NCBI GenBank assembly: GCA_029261165.1 | Contig: JAJDBV010000018.1 | Location: forward strand, 1-32,884 | Source: Nitrospirota bacterium | Lineage (GTDB): Bacteria > Nitrospirota > Nitrospiria > SBBL01 > JAADHI01 | Direction: 5' to 3' | Length of the DNA stretch: 32,884 nt | Part shown: in pieces, positions 7,444 through 14,591 of the stretch | Layout of the letters: every line of letters starts with the position of its first letter | Numbering within the stretch: the first letter of the stretch is position 1 | Notes under the pieces: model-generated | Databases searched by the model: none | Told to the model about the DNA's origin: nothing | The model's input: only the letters and a program-made list of their open reading frames with translations | Program-made: the position numbers and the translations under genes

Positions 7444-8491
7444 CTCCCCCCGCTTCCAGTCTTTTTTCCGCCAATTGATTTGCCGCCTCAGCGCTTGTCA
7501 CCGACGCTTCATTTGCAAGGGAAAATACGGTGTCCAGACGCGCTTGAATTTCGGATATCTTTTGATATGCCCGTATTTTCGAATATTCTGTCAGCTCTTC
7601 TGCAATATTAATCAAGCCGCCCGCATTGATGACATAATCCGGGGCATATAGAATATGAGACGCGTCCAACATCGCGGCCACTTCGGGGCACTCCAGTTGA
7701 TTGTTCGCTGCTCCGGCGACAATCCGGCAAGAGAGGCGCGGGACCGTCCGCTCATTGATGCTTCCCCCCAGAGCGCAAGGGGCATAAATATCACAATCCA
7801 CCCGGTAGATCTCATGTCCTAAGAGGGGATCGGCTCCGAAATCGCGGCTTGCCATCGCAACCCGCTCAGGGTCCATATCGGAAACGTAGAGGCGTGCCCC
7901 TTCTTGATGAAGCAATGCGGCGAGGGCATATCCGACCTTTCCGACGCCCTGAATCGCAATCCGCTTTCCCTCAAAAGATTCCTCGCCAAAGACCTCCTTC
8001 AGACAGGCACGCATGCCGCAAAAGACCCCATAGGCCGTCGCGGGAGACGGATCGCCGCTTCCTCCCTTTTCCAGAGAATATCCCCCGACATGGGGGGTGA
8101 TCTGCCGTATCTGCTCAATATCGTCAAGACTGATGCCGACATCTTCAGCAACAAGGTAGCGCCCTCCCAGTGTTGCCACCTGTTTCGCAAAGGCCGTCAA
8201 ACGTTCCGGGGTCTTGTCTTTTTTCGGGTCCCCCCAGATCACACTTTTTCCACCGCCGAGAGGAAGCCCGCTGACGGCTGCCTTGTAGGTCATTGCCTTT
8301 GATAGGCGCAAGACATCAGAAAGCGCCGCGTCGAACGACGGATAGGGCCACATACGACACCCGCCCAGAGCAGGACCAAGGCGTGTGTCATGGATGGCAA
8401 TCATCGCCTGAAGGCCGGAAGGGGGGTCAGAACAGAACAGGACCTGCTCGTGACCGTCTGTATTCATCTGGTCAAATAGGTCCAGCGTCAT
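7436..8491 (-). CDS. Leucine dehydrogenase-type Glu/Leu/Phe/Val dehydrogenase
   Basis: NAD-dependent oxidative deamination of branched-chain amino acids to 2-oxo acids (or the reverse), cytoplasmic. The 351-aa length is that of leucine/valine/phenylalanine dehydrogenases, shorter than glutamate dehydrogenases. MTYKAAVSGLPLGGGKSVI holds the two lysines (Lys70, Lys82) that correspond to Lys68 and Lys80 of Bacillus leucine dehydrogenase. The Rossmann fingerprint GVGKVG follows in the C-terminal domain, and APDYVINAGGLIN is typical near the end. It lies 22 bases after the metal transporter and overlaps the next membrane protein. Exact amino-acid preference is not readable. A role in supplying 2-oxo acids for branched fatty-acid primers is possible but unproven. 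Confidence 0.88.
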   Translation of the reverse strand: MTLDLFDQMNTDGHEQVLFCSDPPSGLQAMIAIHDTRLGPALGGCRMWPYPSFDAALSDVLRLSKAMTYKAAVSGLPLGGGKSVIWGDPKKDKTPERLTAFAKQVATLGGRYLVAEDVGISLDDIEQIRQITPHVGGYSLEKGGSGDPSPATAYGVFCGMRACLKEVFGEESFEGKRIAIQGVGKVGYALAALLHQEGARLYVSDMDPERVAMASRDFGADPLLGHEIYRVDCDIYAPCALGGSINERTVPRLSCRIVAGAANNQLECPEVAAMLDASHILYAPDYVINAGGLINIAEELTEYSKIRAYQKISEIQARLDTVFSLANEASVTSAEAANQLAEKRLEAGGDD

Positions 8492-8513
8492 TCGGGATCT
8501 CTAAAAAAAGTCA

Positions 8514-9527
8514 TCAATTATTATTTGCAGTTCCTTTGTATTTTTCTAAAAGGGCCGGCGTCATTTCAGCTTCGAGTTGAATCGCGGCATGGCCGATTTT
8601 GAAACGCTGACAGAGGAGGAAATTAATCTTTCTCAATAAATGCGTCGTATTTTTAAGCGGCATGTCCCGCACCGCAACATGTGCCGACAGGGCATACATG
8701 CCGGAGGTGAGTGTCCAGACATGCACATCGTGGACATCGCGTACCTCTTCGATCACCTGTACCGCCTCGGCAACACGGTCCGGATCAATTTCTTTCGGCG
8801 TTGCCTCCAGAAGGATATCGATGGAATCCATAATAAGCCGAAAAGACCAGCAAAGAATCAGGAGGGAGATGGCCACACTGACAAGGGGATCAAGGAACCA
8901 CCAGTCTGTAAAATAAATGACTGCGGCCGCCAGAACAACGCCTCCGGAAGAAAGTGTATCCCCCAGGACGTGAAGAAAGGCCGACTTAAAATTAATACTC
9001 TTCTTCGTCGACTTGCTCAGGAGGACAGCAGTCACCAGATTGGTCACCAGGCCGATTAAGGCAACGACCATCATCTCACGCGAGGCAACCGGCTCAGGCT
9101 GATAAAAACGCTGATAAGCATGATAGAAAATCCAGACCGTTACCACCAGGAGCAACATCCCGTTTAAGAGGGCGGCCAGGATCTCAAGACGATAAAAACC
9201 AAATGTTTTTTTCCGTGTTGCAGGTTGTGAAGAGAAAATCACAGCAAGAAAACTGATAGACAAGGCCAGGAGATGGGTCAGCATGTGACCGGCGTCGGAG
9301 AGGAGGGCCAGGCTGTTAGAGATCACCCCCCCGATGAACTCGATGACCATCACACTCCCCGTCAGAAGGATCGCCCATAGGAGCTTTTTCCTTTCAACCG
9401 TCCCAAAGACGGGAGAGGGATCTCTTAACGGAATCGCAGGCTCTGCTGTATGACAAAGGTCAATCTCACAACTCGGCGCGTGAAGATGCAGGGTCCCCCG
9501 TCCGCCAACGATGTGATTGCGGTTCAT
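8514..9527 (-). CDS. Cation diffusion facilitator (zinc-type exporter)
   Basis: Predicted inner-membrane divalent-metal/proton antiporter, 337 aa, with six hydrophobic segments between residues 48 and 240 and a cytoplasmic C-terminal domain ending near EKYKGTANNN. The family motif SDAGHMLTH (residues 77-85) lies in TM2 and HVLGD (His186, Asp190) in TM5. In Zn transporters of the ZitB/CzcD type both sites read HxxxD. Here TM2 reads His81-xxx-His85, an altered transport site that could change metal preference. The N-terminal 30 residues hold extra His and Cys (HLHAPSCEIDLCHT). The ATG overlaps the stop of the small upstream gene by one base (TAATG), so translation is coupled. The metal is not determinable from sequence. 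Confidence 0.9.
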   Translation of the reverse strand: MNRNHIVGGRGTLHLHAPSCEIDLCHTAEPAIPLRDPSPVFGTVERKKLLWAILLTGSVMVIEFIGGVISNSLALLSDAGHMLTHLLALSISFLAVIFSSQPATRKKTFGFYRLEILAALLNGMLLLVVTVWIFYHAYQRFYQPEPVASREMMVVALIGLVTNLVTAVLLSKSTKKSINFKSAFLHVLGDTLSSGGVVLAAAVIYFTDWWFLDPLVSVAISLLILCWSFRLIMDSIDILLEATPKEIDPDRVAEAVQVIEEVRDVHDVHVWTLTSGMYALSAHVAVRDMPLKNTTHLLRKINFLLCQRFKIGHAAIQLEAEMTPALLEKYKGTANNN

Positions 9528-9718
9528 TATCGTTTAACCCAAAGTGCCTTTATCCCCTTCCAGGCGAAGTGAATAATGCCGGCGGCAAGAAGGAAGACGA
9601 CCACCTTGGTCATAAGCGGGTCAGATTCGTAGAAGATCACGGCAATATAGATCAGGATCACGACCAGGACCTGACTGATTAACAGATTTTTTACACCGCT
9701 TCCTTTCTCTCTCGCCAT
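9527..9718 (-). CDS. 63-aa two-helix membrane protein, unknown
   Basis: A small hydrophobic protein beginning MAREKGSGVKNLL, with two likely membrane helices (residues about 11-28 and 37-54) and a basic tail (WKGIKALWVKR). A longer reading frame reaches 9877, but the promoter at 9756-9784 starts transcription near 9749, downstream of that start, so the short form is right. GAGGGG lies about 12 bases before the ATG, rather far. The stop overlaps the CDF start, which supports it being a real gene and first in the transcript. The function is unknown; an accessory to the metal exporter is the simplest guess from context. Confidence 0.68.
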   Translation of the reverse strand: MAREKGSGVKNLLISQVLVVILIYIAVIFYESDPLMTKVVVFLLAAGIIHFAWKGIKALWVKR

Positions 9719-9755
9719 ATGGTGATACTTCCCCTCAAAGATTTCACTTGTTCGT

Positions 9756-9784
9756 AGGATAACAAAGGGGCTTAAGGGTGTCAA
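9756..9784 (-). promoter_or_regulatory. σ70-type promoter for the 63-aa protein-CDF-leucine dehydrogenase set
   Basis: Minus strand TTGACA (9784-9779), 17-base spacer, TATCCT (9761-9756). The expected start is near 9749, giving a leader of about 30 bases before the ATG at 9718. It is one of two divergent promoters in the gene-free stretch 9719-10105. Confidence 0.7.
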
Positions 9785-9942
9785 CAAAAGGGGGTTCTCA
9801 AAACAAACGTACAGGAATAAGAGAGATGGCCGGCACAGAGGGACCCCGGCTCCATTAAATTGCAGTGGTCTTATCACACTAAAGACCGATGATCTCGCCT
9901 TTGGCTTTACAGATAAAGTCTTTTCTTTTTTTAATTTTTTTC

Positions 9943-9971
9943 TTGATTAATGCCTCTGAGACAGGTATATT
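9943..9971 (+). promoter_or_regulatory. σ70-type promoter of the desaturase, with A/T-rich upstream tract
   Basis: TTGATT (9943-9948), 17-base spacer, TATATT (9966-9971), expected start near 9978. A T-rich run (about 9920-9942) directly upstream could act as an UP element. The transcript would have a leader of roughly 128 bases before the ATG at 10106. I see no strong hairpin in that leader. Apart from the two promoters, the 387-base gap 9719-10105 shows nothing else. Confidence 0.65.
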
Positions 9972-10105
9972 TTGTAGGTCTTTATCTAATGCATATCGCC
10001 CTCAATAAATTCACCTTAGATTTTTCTTTTTGTCACCTTATCAAATCCCTCCCGCAAACTGAGAATCATGCGGTGCGTTATGCCTGTTACCCTCAAGGAG
10101 GATCG

Positions 10106-11209
10106 ATGAGAACATCTTCAAAGAGAACATCTTCAAATCAAGCGATACCACCGATTAAAGCCGTCGCGCCCGAAGCATTACAACTCGGAAAAGACGCACG
10201 AATCTGCTGGACCACAAGCATCCCCTTTATTATGGTTCACCTCATGCCTCTGGCCATTTTCTGGACCGGGATCACCTGGTTTGACCTTGGGGTCTGTTTT
10301 ACACTCTATTACGCACGGATGTTCTTCATCACTGCAGGATACCACCGGTACTTTGCACACCGGAGCTATAAGCTCGGTCGGGTCATGCAATTTCTCATGG
10401 CCGCGGGCGGTTCAACCGCTGGACAGAAGGGGGTCCTCTGGTGGGCCGCCCATCATCGGCACCATCATCGCTATTCGGACCAACTGGAAGATGTTCACTC
10501 TCCCCTTCGTGGATTTTGGTGGAGCCATCTCGGATGGATACTGTGCGACCGTTACAACCCTACCCGTTTTGATCTAATCAAGGACTTTGCAAAGTTTCCC
10601 GAACTGAGGTGGATCGACAAACATTGGTATACCCCGGCGATCCTCCTGGGAGCAGGCTGCTGGGCACTGGGAGGCTGGCCGACGCTGGTTGTCGGGTACT
10701 TTCTCTCCACGGTACTCCTCTACCACGGAACCTTTCTTGTTAATTCTGCAACGCATTTATTTGGCCAACGCCGATTCGCAACAGACGATACAAGCCGCAA
10801 CTCAATGATCATCGCCCTGCTCACCTGTGGGGAGGGATGGCATAACAATCACCACCACTATCAGTCCACCGCCAATCAGGGGTTCTACTGGTGGGAAGTC
10901 GATTTCAGCTACTATGTGCTTACAGTCATGTCCTGGCTGGGCCTGGCCAAAGACCTGCGTCGACCTCCCAAAAGCATCCTCACAAATGATCTTCTCATCC
11001 CGGGCCAATGCGACAAGGGCGTACAACGCGTATCCGAGCTCATTGCGCTGATTCACCAGGACCGAAAAACGACTCACCAGGGTTCCATGGAAAAAACCTC
11101 GGTCGACACGTCGCCGCCCGGACCGGACAGTGCCTATGCGCTTAAAGAGGCAACAATGATCTCCGCGACGAACAACGGATATAACAAAAACCCTGCCTTG
11201 AAACGTTAG
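10106..11209 (+). CDS. Membrane acyl (Δ9-type) fatty-acid desaturase
   Basis: Di-iron membrane desaturase that introduces a double bond into acyl chains, adjusting membrane fluidity. The 367-aa protein has all three His boxes: HRYFAH (80-85), HHRHHH in AAHHRHHHRYSD (116-121) and HNNHHH in GEGWHNNHHH (246-251). This is the pattern of stearoyl-CoA/acyl-lipid Δ9 desaturases, with hydrophobic segments between boxes one and two and before box three. The reading frame extends upstream to 9950, but that ATG lies inside the promoter. The ATG at 10106 follows AAGGAGGAT at four-base spacing and is the real start. The last 60 residues (from about LIHQDRKTTHQG) are polar and low in complexity, without family match. 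Oxygen dependence suggests an aerobe. Regiospecificity is inferred. Confidence 0.92.
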   Translation: MRTSSKRTSSNQAIPPIKAVAPEALQLGKDARICWTTSIPFIMVHLMPLAIFWTGITWFDLGVCFTLYYARMFFITAGYHRYFAHRSYKLGRVMQFLMAAGGSTAGQKGVLWWAAHHRHHHRYSDQLEDVHSPLRGFWWSHLGWILCDRYNPTRFDLIKDFAKFPELRWIDKHWYTPAILLGAGCWALGGWPTLVVGYFLSTVLLYHGTFLVNSATHLFGQRRFATDDTSRNSMIIALLTCGEGWHNNHHHYQSTANQGFYWWEVDFSYYVLTVMSWLGLAKDLRRPPKSILTNDLLIPGQCDKGVQRVSELIALIHQDRKTTHQGSMEKTSVDTSPPGPDSAYALKEATMISATNNGYNKNPALKR

Positions 11210-11215
11210 GAAGAA

Positions 11216-11518
11216 ATGATAAAGCATATTGTTTTTTGGAAATTGAAAGAAAACGCTGACGGTCATCATAAAGATGAAAATGCCAAAAAGGCAAAAGAAG
11301 TTCTGGAATCTCTTAACGGGAAAATAAAAGGTCTTCTCCACTTAGAAGTTGGCATTGATCTCTCTAAATCTGAAAGTTCATCAGACTTGGTCCTTTATTC
11401 CGAATTCGAGAAAAAAGAAGATCTGGAACACTATCGGAACCACCCGGAACACAGGTCCGTCCTGCCCTTCGTGAAATCGATTTGCCTTGAGCGGAGAGTC
11501 GTTGACTATGACGTTTAG
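11216..11518 (+). CDS. Dabb (stress-responsive A/B barrel) domain protein
   Basis: A 100-aa single-domain protein starting MIKHIVFWKLKE, with GLLHLEVGIDLS and a DLVLYSEFEKKEDLEHYRNHPEH stretch in two parts. This is the order of strands and helices in the dimeric α+β barrel (Dabb) family, related to heme-degrading and polyketide-cyclase-like folds. Family members have varied or unknown roles, so no reaction is claimed. It begins six bases after the desaturase stop, with AGGAA in between, and its end overlaps the following lipoprotein gene, so the three are probably co-transcribed. Confidence 0.8.
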   Translation: MIKHIVFWKLKENADGHHKDENAKKAKEVLESLNGKIKGLLHLEVGIDLSKSESSSDLVLYSEFEKKEDLEHYRNHPEHRSVLPFVKSICLERRVVDYDV

Positions 11519-11897
11519 CAATCACAACCCCTCTCCCTTGATCTTGCCTTTCGGGATATTGAATGGTTCACCCAGGATTTCACTACGAACCTTGTGTGCT
11601 TTTTTCATTTTCGTCAGCCTTCTCTCTTTCACCGGCTGCGCCAAACAACACCCTGTCAGGACAGAAATTGATTTTTTGCTTCAGGAAGGCAGACTGAAGC
11701 AAATTGCGGCATCAAAAGGTCCTGGGGATAACCTGATCTTCGGTGGAAAAGTCGTCAGAACAAAGGTCCTTTCTGTCAAAGGCAATACCATCACTGAACA
11801 ATGGCACGTGAAACGAGGCGACCGTGAAGCTGACTATATCGTGAAGCTGACCTCGGTCCCCGGAGGCGGCACACACATTCAAGTTACATCCCCCTAA
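11508..11897 (+). CDS. Small predicted lipoprotein, unknown
   Basis: A protein of about 129 aa with a hydrophobic segment (LCAFFIFVSLLSF) ending in FTGC, a plausible though imperfect lipobox, so the mature protein would be lipid-anchored. The mature part of about 85 residues (VRTEIDFLLQEGRLKQI, then NTITEQWHVKRGDREADYIVKL) looks like a small β-rich domain and matches no family I recognise. The start is uncertain: ATG at 11508, or TTG at 11502, which is five bases after GGAG. Both lie inside the end of the Dabb gene, giving an overlap. Confidence 0.65.
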   Translation: MTFSNHNPSPLILPFGILNGSPRISLRTLCAFFIFVSLLSFTGCAKQHPVRTEIDFLLQEGRLKQIAASKGPGDNLIFGGKVVRTKVLSVKGNTITEQWHVKRGDREADYIVKLTSVPGGGTHIQVTSP

Positions 11898-11968
11898 ACG
11901 TCCCCTCGATGCCAACACAATCATTTTATGATATTGACAAACAACGGCCACTGGTTATCATTGAGAGG

Positions 11969-12460
11969 ATGCGGGCCTTCTTTCAAATATCGACCCTTTT
12001 AATCCTTCTGAGCGCTTGCAGCGTCACGCCCAATGCTCCAGAAATTTCTGTAGGATCGAATAACGACCACCCTTCAACACAAACCCGACAAGAGGTCGTT
12101 CAAACTGCCCATACCTTACTTGGAGCACCCTACCTCTTTGGCGGCACAACACCCAGAGGCTTTGATTGCAGTGGTCTCATCAACTATGTTTTCCGTCAAG
12201 CGGCCGGTCTCGCCCTTCCCCGAACAGCACGCCAACTTGTCCGTGTCGGGAAATCGGTTCGTCGAAACCAACTCTCACCGGCAGACCTCGTCTTCTTCAA
12301 GATTGGACGAAAGAAGTCCATTCATATCGGGATCTACATCGGGAACGGGAGGTTCATTCACGCGCCCAGTTCCGGAGGAAAAGTTAATATTCAGCGGCTC
12401 TCCACCAAGTACTGGAAAATACGGTATCGTGGCGCACGACGACTCATTTATGGATCATAA
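11969..12460 (+). CDS. NlpC/P60 family lipoprotein (cell-wall peptidase)
   Basis: Predicted cysteine peptidase that cuts peptidoglycan stem peptides. The C-terminal domain of about 110 residues has the catalytic Cys in RGFDCSGLINYVF, the His in IHIGIYIGNGRF and a further His in FIHAPSSG. The N-terminus, MRAFFQISTLLILLSAC, is a short lipoprotein signal with a good lipobox (LSAC), which argues for the ATG at 11969 (163 aa) and not for 11909, which would add 20 polar residues ahead of the signal. The ribosome site GAGAGG lies unusually close to this ATG. It follows the small lipoprotein by 71 bases. The spr/NlpC-like length and layout suggest a periplasm-facing outer-membrane lipoprotein. Confidence 0.86.
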   Translation: MRAFFQISTLLILLSACSVTPNAPEISVGSNNDHPSTQTRQEVVQTAHTLLGAPYLFGGTTPRGFDCSGLINYVFRQAAGLALPRTARQLVRVGKSVRRNQLSPADLVFFKIGRKKSIHIGIYIGNGRFIHAPSSGGKVNIQRLSTKYWKIRYRGARRLIYGS

Positions 12461-12494
12461 TCCTCTCTGTCCTTCTTGACCAGACCCGCACAGG

Positions 12495-12511
12495 CCATCC
12501 TTTCAGGATGG
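12495..12511 (+). terminator. Possible weak terminator hairpin after the NlpC/P60 gene
   Basis: CCATCC, loop TTTCA, GGATGG: a six-base perfect stem 35 bases after the stop. There is no clean T-run behind it (AGACCTTTCG), so it is a weak candidate. The rest of 12461-12585 shows no gene or other structure. Confidence 0.3.
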
Positions 12512-12585
12512 AGACCTTTCGTTTCAGAATAAAACGCCGTCATCAAGGGTCGATTGCCCCTCTCATAGGGTCATCATCCGGGAAT

Positions 12586-12602
12586 TTCAAGAATTTCTTG
12601 AA
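12586..12602. repeat. Palindrome overlapping the -35 box of the helical-repeat gene
   Basis: TTCAAGAA, one central T, TTCTTGAA: perfect eight-base arms. The right arm runs into the -35 hexamer (12598-12603). The position suits an operator for a dimeric repressor; the regulator is unknown. Confidence 0.55.
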
Positions 12603-12627
12603 TTCAAACACCCAAATAGGTTATAAA
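12598..12627 (+). promoter_or_regulatory. σ70-type promoter of the helical-repeat gene
   Basis: TTGAAT (12598-12603), 18-base spacer, TATAAA (12622-12627), expected start near 12634, about 24 bases before the gene. The overlapping palindrome suggests it can be repressed. Confidence 0.6.
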
Positions 12628-12657
12628 AAATGAAACAAATTTTGCGACGATGGGGGA

Positions 12658-14460
12658 ATGATGGAAAATGAACTGGTAGCAAAGCTCGACCCGGACAAAG
12701 TAAGTGATGCAGATCGAAAATCAACGATAGAAAAACTGGTCTATAGTGCAACCGTCCCAGACCCTGATCTCTGGCGTCATTTGATTCCAACGATCCAGAA
12801 GGAACCGGTAGAGTGGATCAGACAACTGGAAGTCCGCTTTCTTAAGAGAATTCCCTTTAGTGCCGACATGGCCGACGGGATTCTTTCACTTTTATCTGCC
12901 CCTGCAAAGGACCTTCATCTTGAAGGGGCCGTCTTGTTACGAAATTCCATCGTCAAACTGGTCGCCGAGAAAAAAGATGTAGAACGAAAAGCCTTTGAAG
13001 AAAAGCTTCTGGACCCGATCATTTCACAGTTAAACCGCAAGGAGATCATCGCAGAACACCAGGTCTGGCTCGAACTATACAAGACCCTCTCCAACTTCAG
13101 CCAAAGTGATCGGGTTACAAAAACCATTATCGACCTGGCTTCGACGGGGGTTGAAGACGGGCTTTATGTCTTCTCCCAATATGTTCAGGAAAAATACCCT
13201 CCTGATGCACTCGAGCCGCTTCTCTCCGGTTTTTCAAATATTAAGCTGGATAAGACGGCCATTCATCTTTTACGGGCGCTCCGGATGAACCTCTCGAAAG
13301 AGGGAACACCAAAGGGATTTCCAAGTACTGAGCCCTTGATTCAAGTCCTTCTGGCCGGGGCCGTGAATCAAAGCGAAAACATCCGAATAGAAGCTTCGGG
13401 TGCCCTCACCTCCCGCGCAAAGGTAGCAAAAAAACAGAAGTCCCCCCTCCCGCTTGAGAATGAAGTCTGGGAGTGCATGTTCAACCTTTATCGTGAAAGG
13501 CTTTCTTCTCCGACAGCCATTGATAAGGATAGGGCAAGAGAAGCACTCCAGGCCCTCCCGTCTGGCGGGGATCGACTCTCTCGTCTGTTTGATTTCTTGC
13601 ATCAGGTGGAGGACCAGCTCCAAAAACAAAACATTATCGGTTTAATCGGAACCTTTAAAACAGAGGAAACCCGTGAGGAACTGATCAAGTTGCTCAAGAC
13701 CAATTTTGCCGCCCTCCACCTTGTCACACAAAAAACCACAATTGACAGCATTTCCGCCTATATTCCTGATGAAGGCGTCGAGGCCGAACTGGAAAAACTC
13801 CTGGAGGGAAAAGGGCTTCATGCGGAAGTTCAGGCAAAGCTGGCAGACAAACTTTTTGCACAAATTCCCAGCCTGAAGGCACGTCTAAAGCGTTGGCTCG
13901 CGCTCAATGAGAAGACAAAACGTCCGATGTTGGAACGTTTTGATCTTCCGATCATGTACACCAAGGTCATCCAATCGGCGCGTAAACATCTCGGTGATCC
14001 CGAAATTCTGGCCCAATTGAGGGTTCTAGAGCCCTTGGTGGTGCTCAATGATGCCAAACTCAAGCTTCATGAAACACTCAAGTCAGTCCCGAAGGCCGAA
14101 CCCAGCTCCAAGCCGGAGCCAAAAGTTCTCCCGTTAAATCAGGTTGCAGAGGCGCTTGTTTCGCTCATTTCCCCCCTCTCCAAGGCCAGAATCGCTTTTA
14201 CAGGCTTTAGCCTGCCGGAAGAGTTTGGTGGAACCAAGGAGTTGGAATACGGCAATACTGAACAGACCAAGGCCCAGGGACTCGGCAGCGCTGCGACAGA
14301 GATGGGGAAAGATTTTGTCCTGAAAACGATTGAAGACCTCTTTTCGGGAGATCTCGAGATACCCCTTCCTCCAGATGTTCAATTCCGTCTGGTCCAGGAG
14401 GAAGAGGGGGTGTTCACCCTGACGGCATTGTCACCGGAATCCGCATCGACCCAGAGTTGA
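12658..14460 (+). CDS. 600-aa α-helical (HEAT-like) repeat protein, unknown
   Basis: Cytoplasmic by appearance: no signal peptide and no membrane segment. The sequence is a nearly continuous series of amphipathic helix pairs rich in Leu, Lys and Glu, as in HEAT/ARM scaffolds (for example LHLEGAVLLRNSIVKLVAEK near 80 and REELIKLLKTNFAALHLV near 340). A proline/lysine linker (EPSSKPEPKVLP, about 480-492) separates a C-terminal part with GFSLPEEFGGTKELEYGN, acidic and different in composition. No catalytic motif is seen; a binding or scaffold role is the most one can infer. Two ATGs are adjacent. GGGGG lies one base before the first and four before the second, so the second (12661) may be used. 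It is a single-gene unit with its own promoter and terminator. Confidence 0.72.
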   Translation: MMENELVAKLDPDKVSDADRKSTIEKLVYSATVPDPDLWRHLIPTIQKEPVEWIRQLEVRFLKRIPFSADMADGILSLLSAPAKDLHLEGAVLLRNSIVKLVAEKKDVERKAFEEKLLDPIISQLNRKEIIAEHQVWLELYKTLSNFSQSDRVTKTIIDLASTGVEDGLYVFSQYVQEKYPPDALEPLLSGFSNIKLDKTAIHLLRALRMNLSKEGTPKGFPSTEPLIQVLLAGAVNQSENIRIEASGALTSRAKVAKKQKSPLPLENEVWECMFNLYRERLSSPTAIDKDRAREALQALPSGGDRLSRLFDFLHQVEDQLQKQNIIGLIGTFKTEETREELIKLLKTNFAALHLVTQKTTIDSISAYIPDEGVEAELEKLLEGKGLHAEVQAKLADKLFAQIPSLKARLKRWLALNEKTKRPMLERFDLPIMYTKVIQSARKHLGDPEILAQLRVLEPLVVLNDAKLKLHETLKSVPKAEPSSKPEPKVLPLNQVAEALVSLISPLSKARIAFTGFSLPEEFGGTKELEYGNTEQTKAQGLGSAATEMGKDFVLKTIEDLFSGDLEIPLPPDVQFRLVQEEEGVFTLTALSPESASTQS

Positions 14461-14496
14461 AGAAAAACAGCGCCGTCAAGCTCTGGTTAAAGTCAG

Positions 14497-14525
14497 AAAA
14501 AGGCTCATAAAGTTGAGCCTTTTTT
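14497..14525 (+). terminator. Rho-independent terminator of the helical-repeat gene
   Basis: AAAAAGGCTCA, loop TAAAGT, then TGAGCC followed by six T (14520-14525). A six-base GC-containing core stem is extended by A-T pairs and has a clean T-run, 37 bases after the stop. The A-run on the left also lets it work on the other strand. Confidence 0.9.
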
Positions 14526-14591
14526 ATTGGTCAACAACGTCCCTGCGTCCAACAGAGAAAAACGAAGAAAACTGGGAAGAGGAGAGGGTAA

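Noticed and set aside
9719-9877. N-terminal extension of the 63-aa membrane protein to 116 aa
   Set aside because: The promoter at 9756-9784 lies inside this extension, so the message would begin after the proposed start.
9950-10105. N-terminal extension of the desaturase by 52 residues
   Set aside because: The upstream ATG lies between the -35 and -10 boxes; a strong ribosome site marks 10106.
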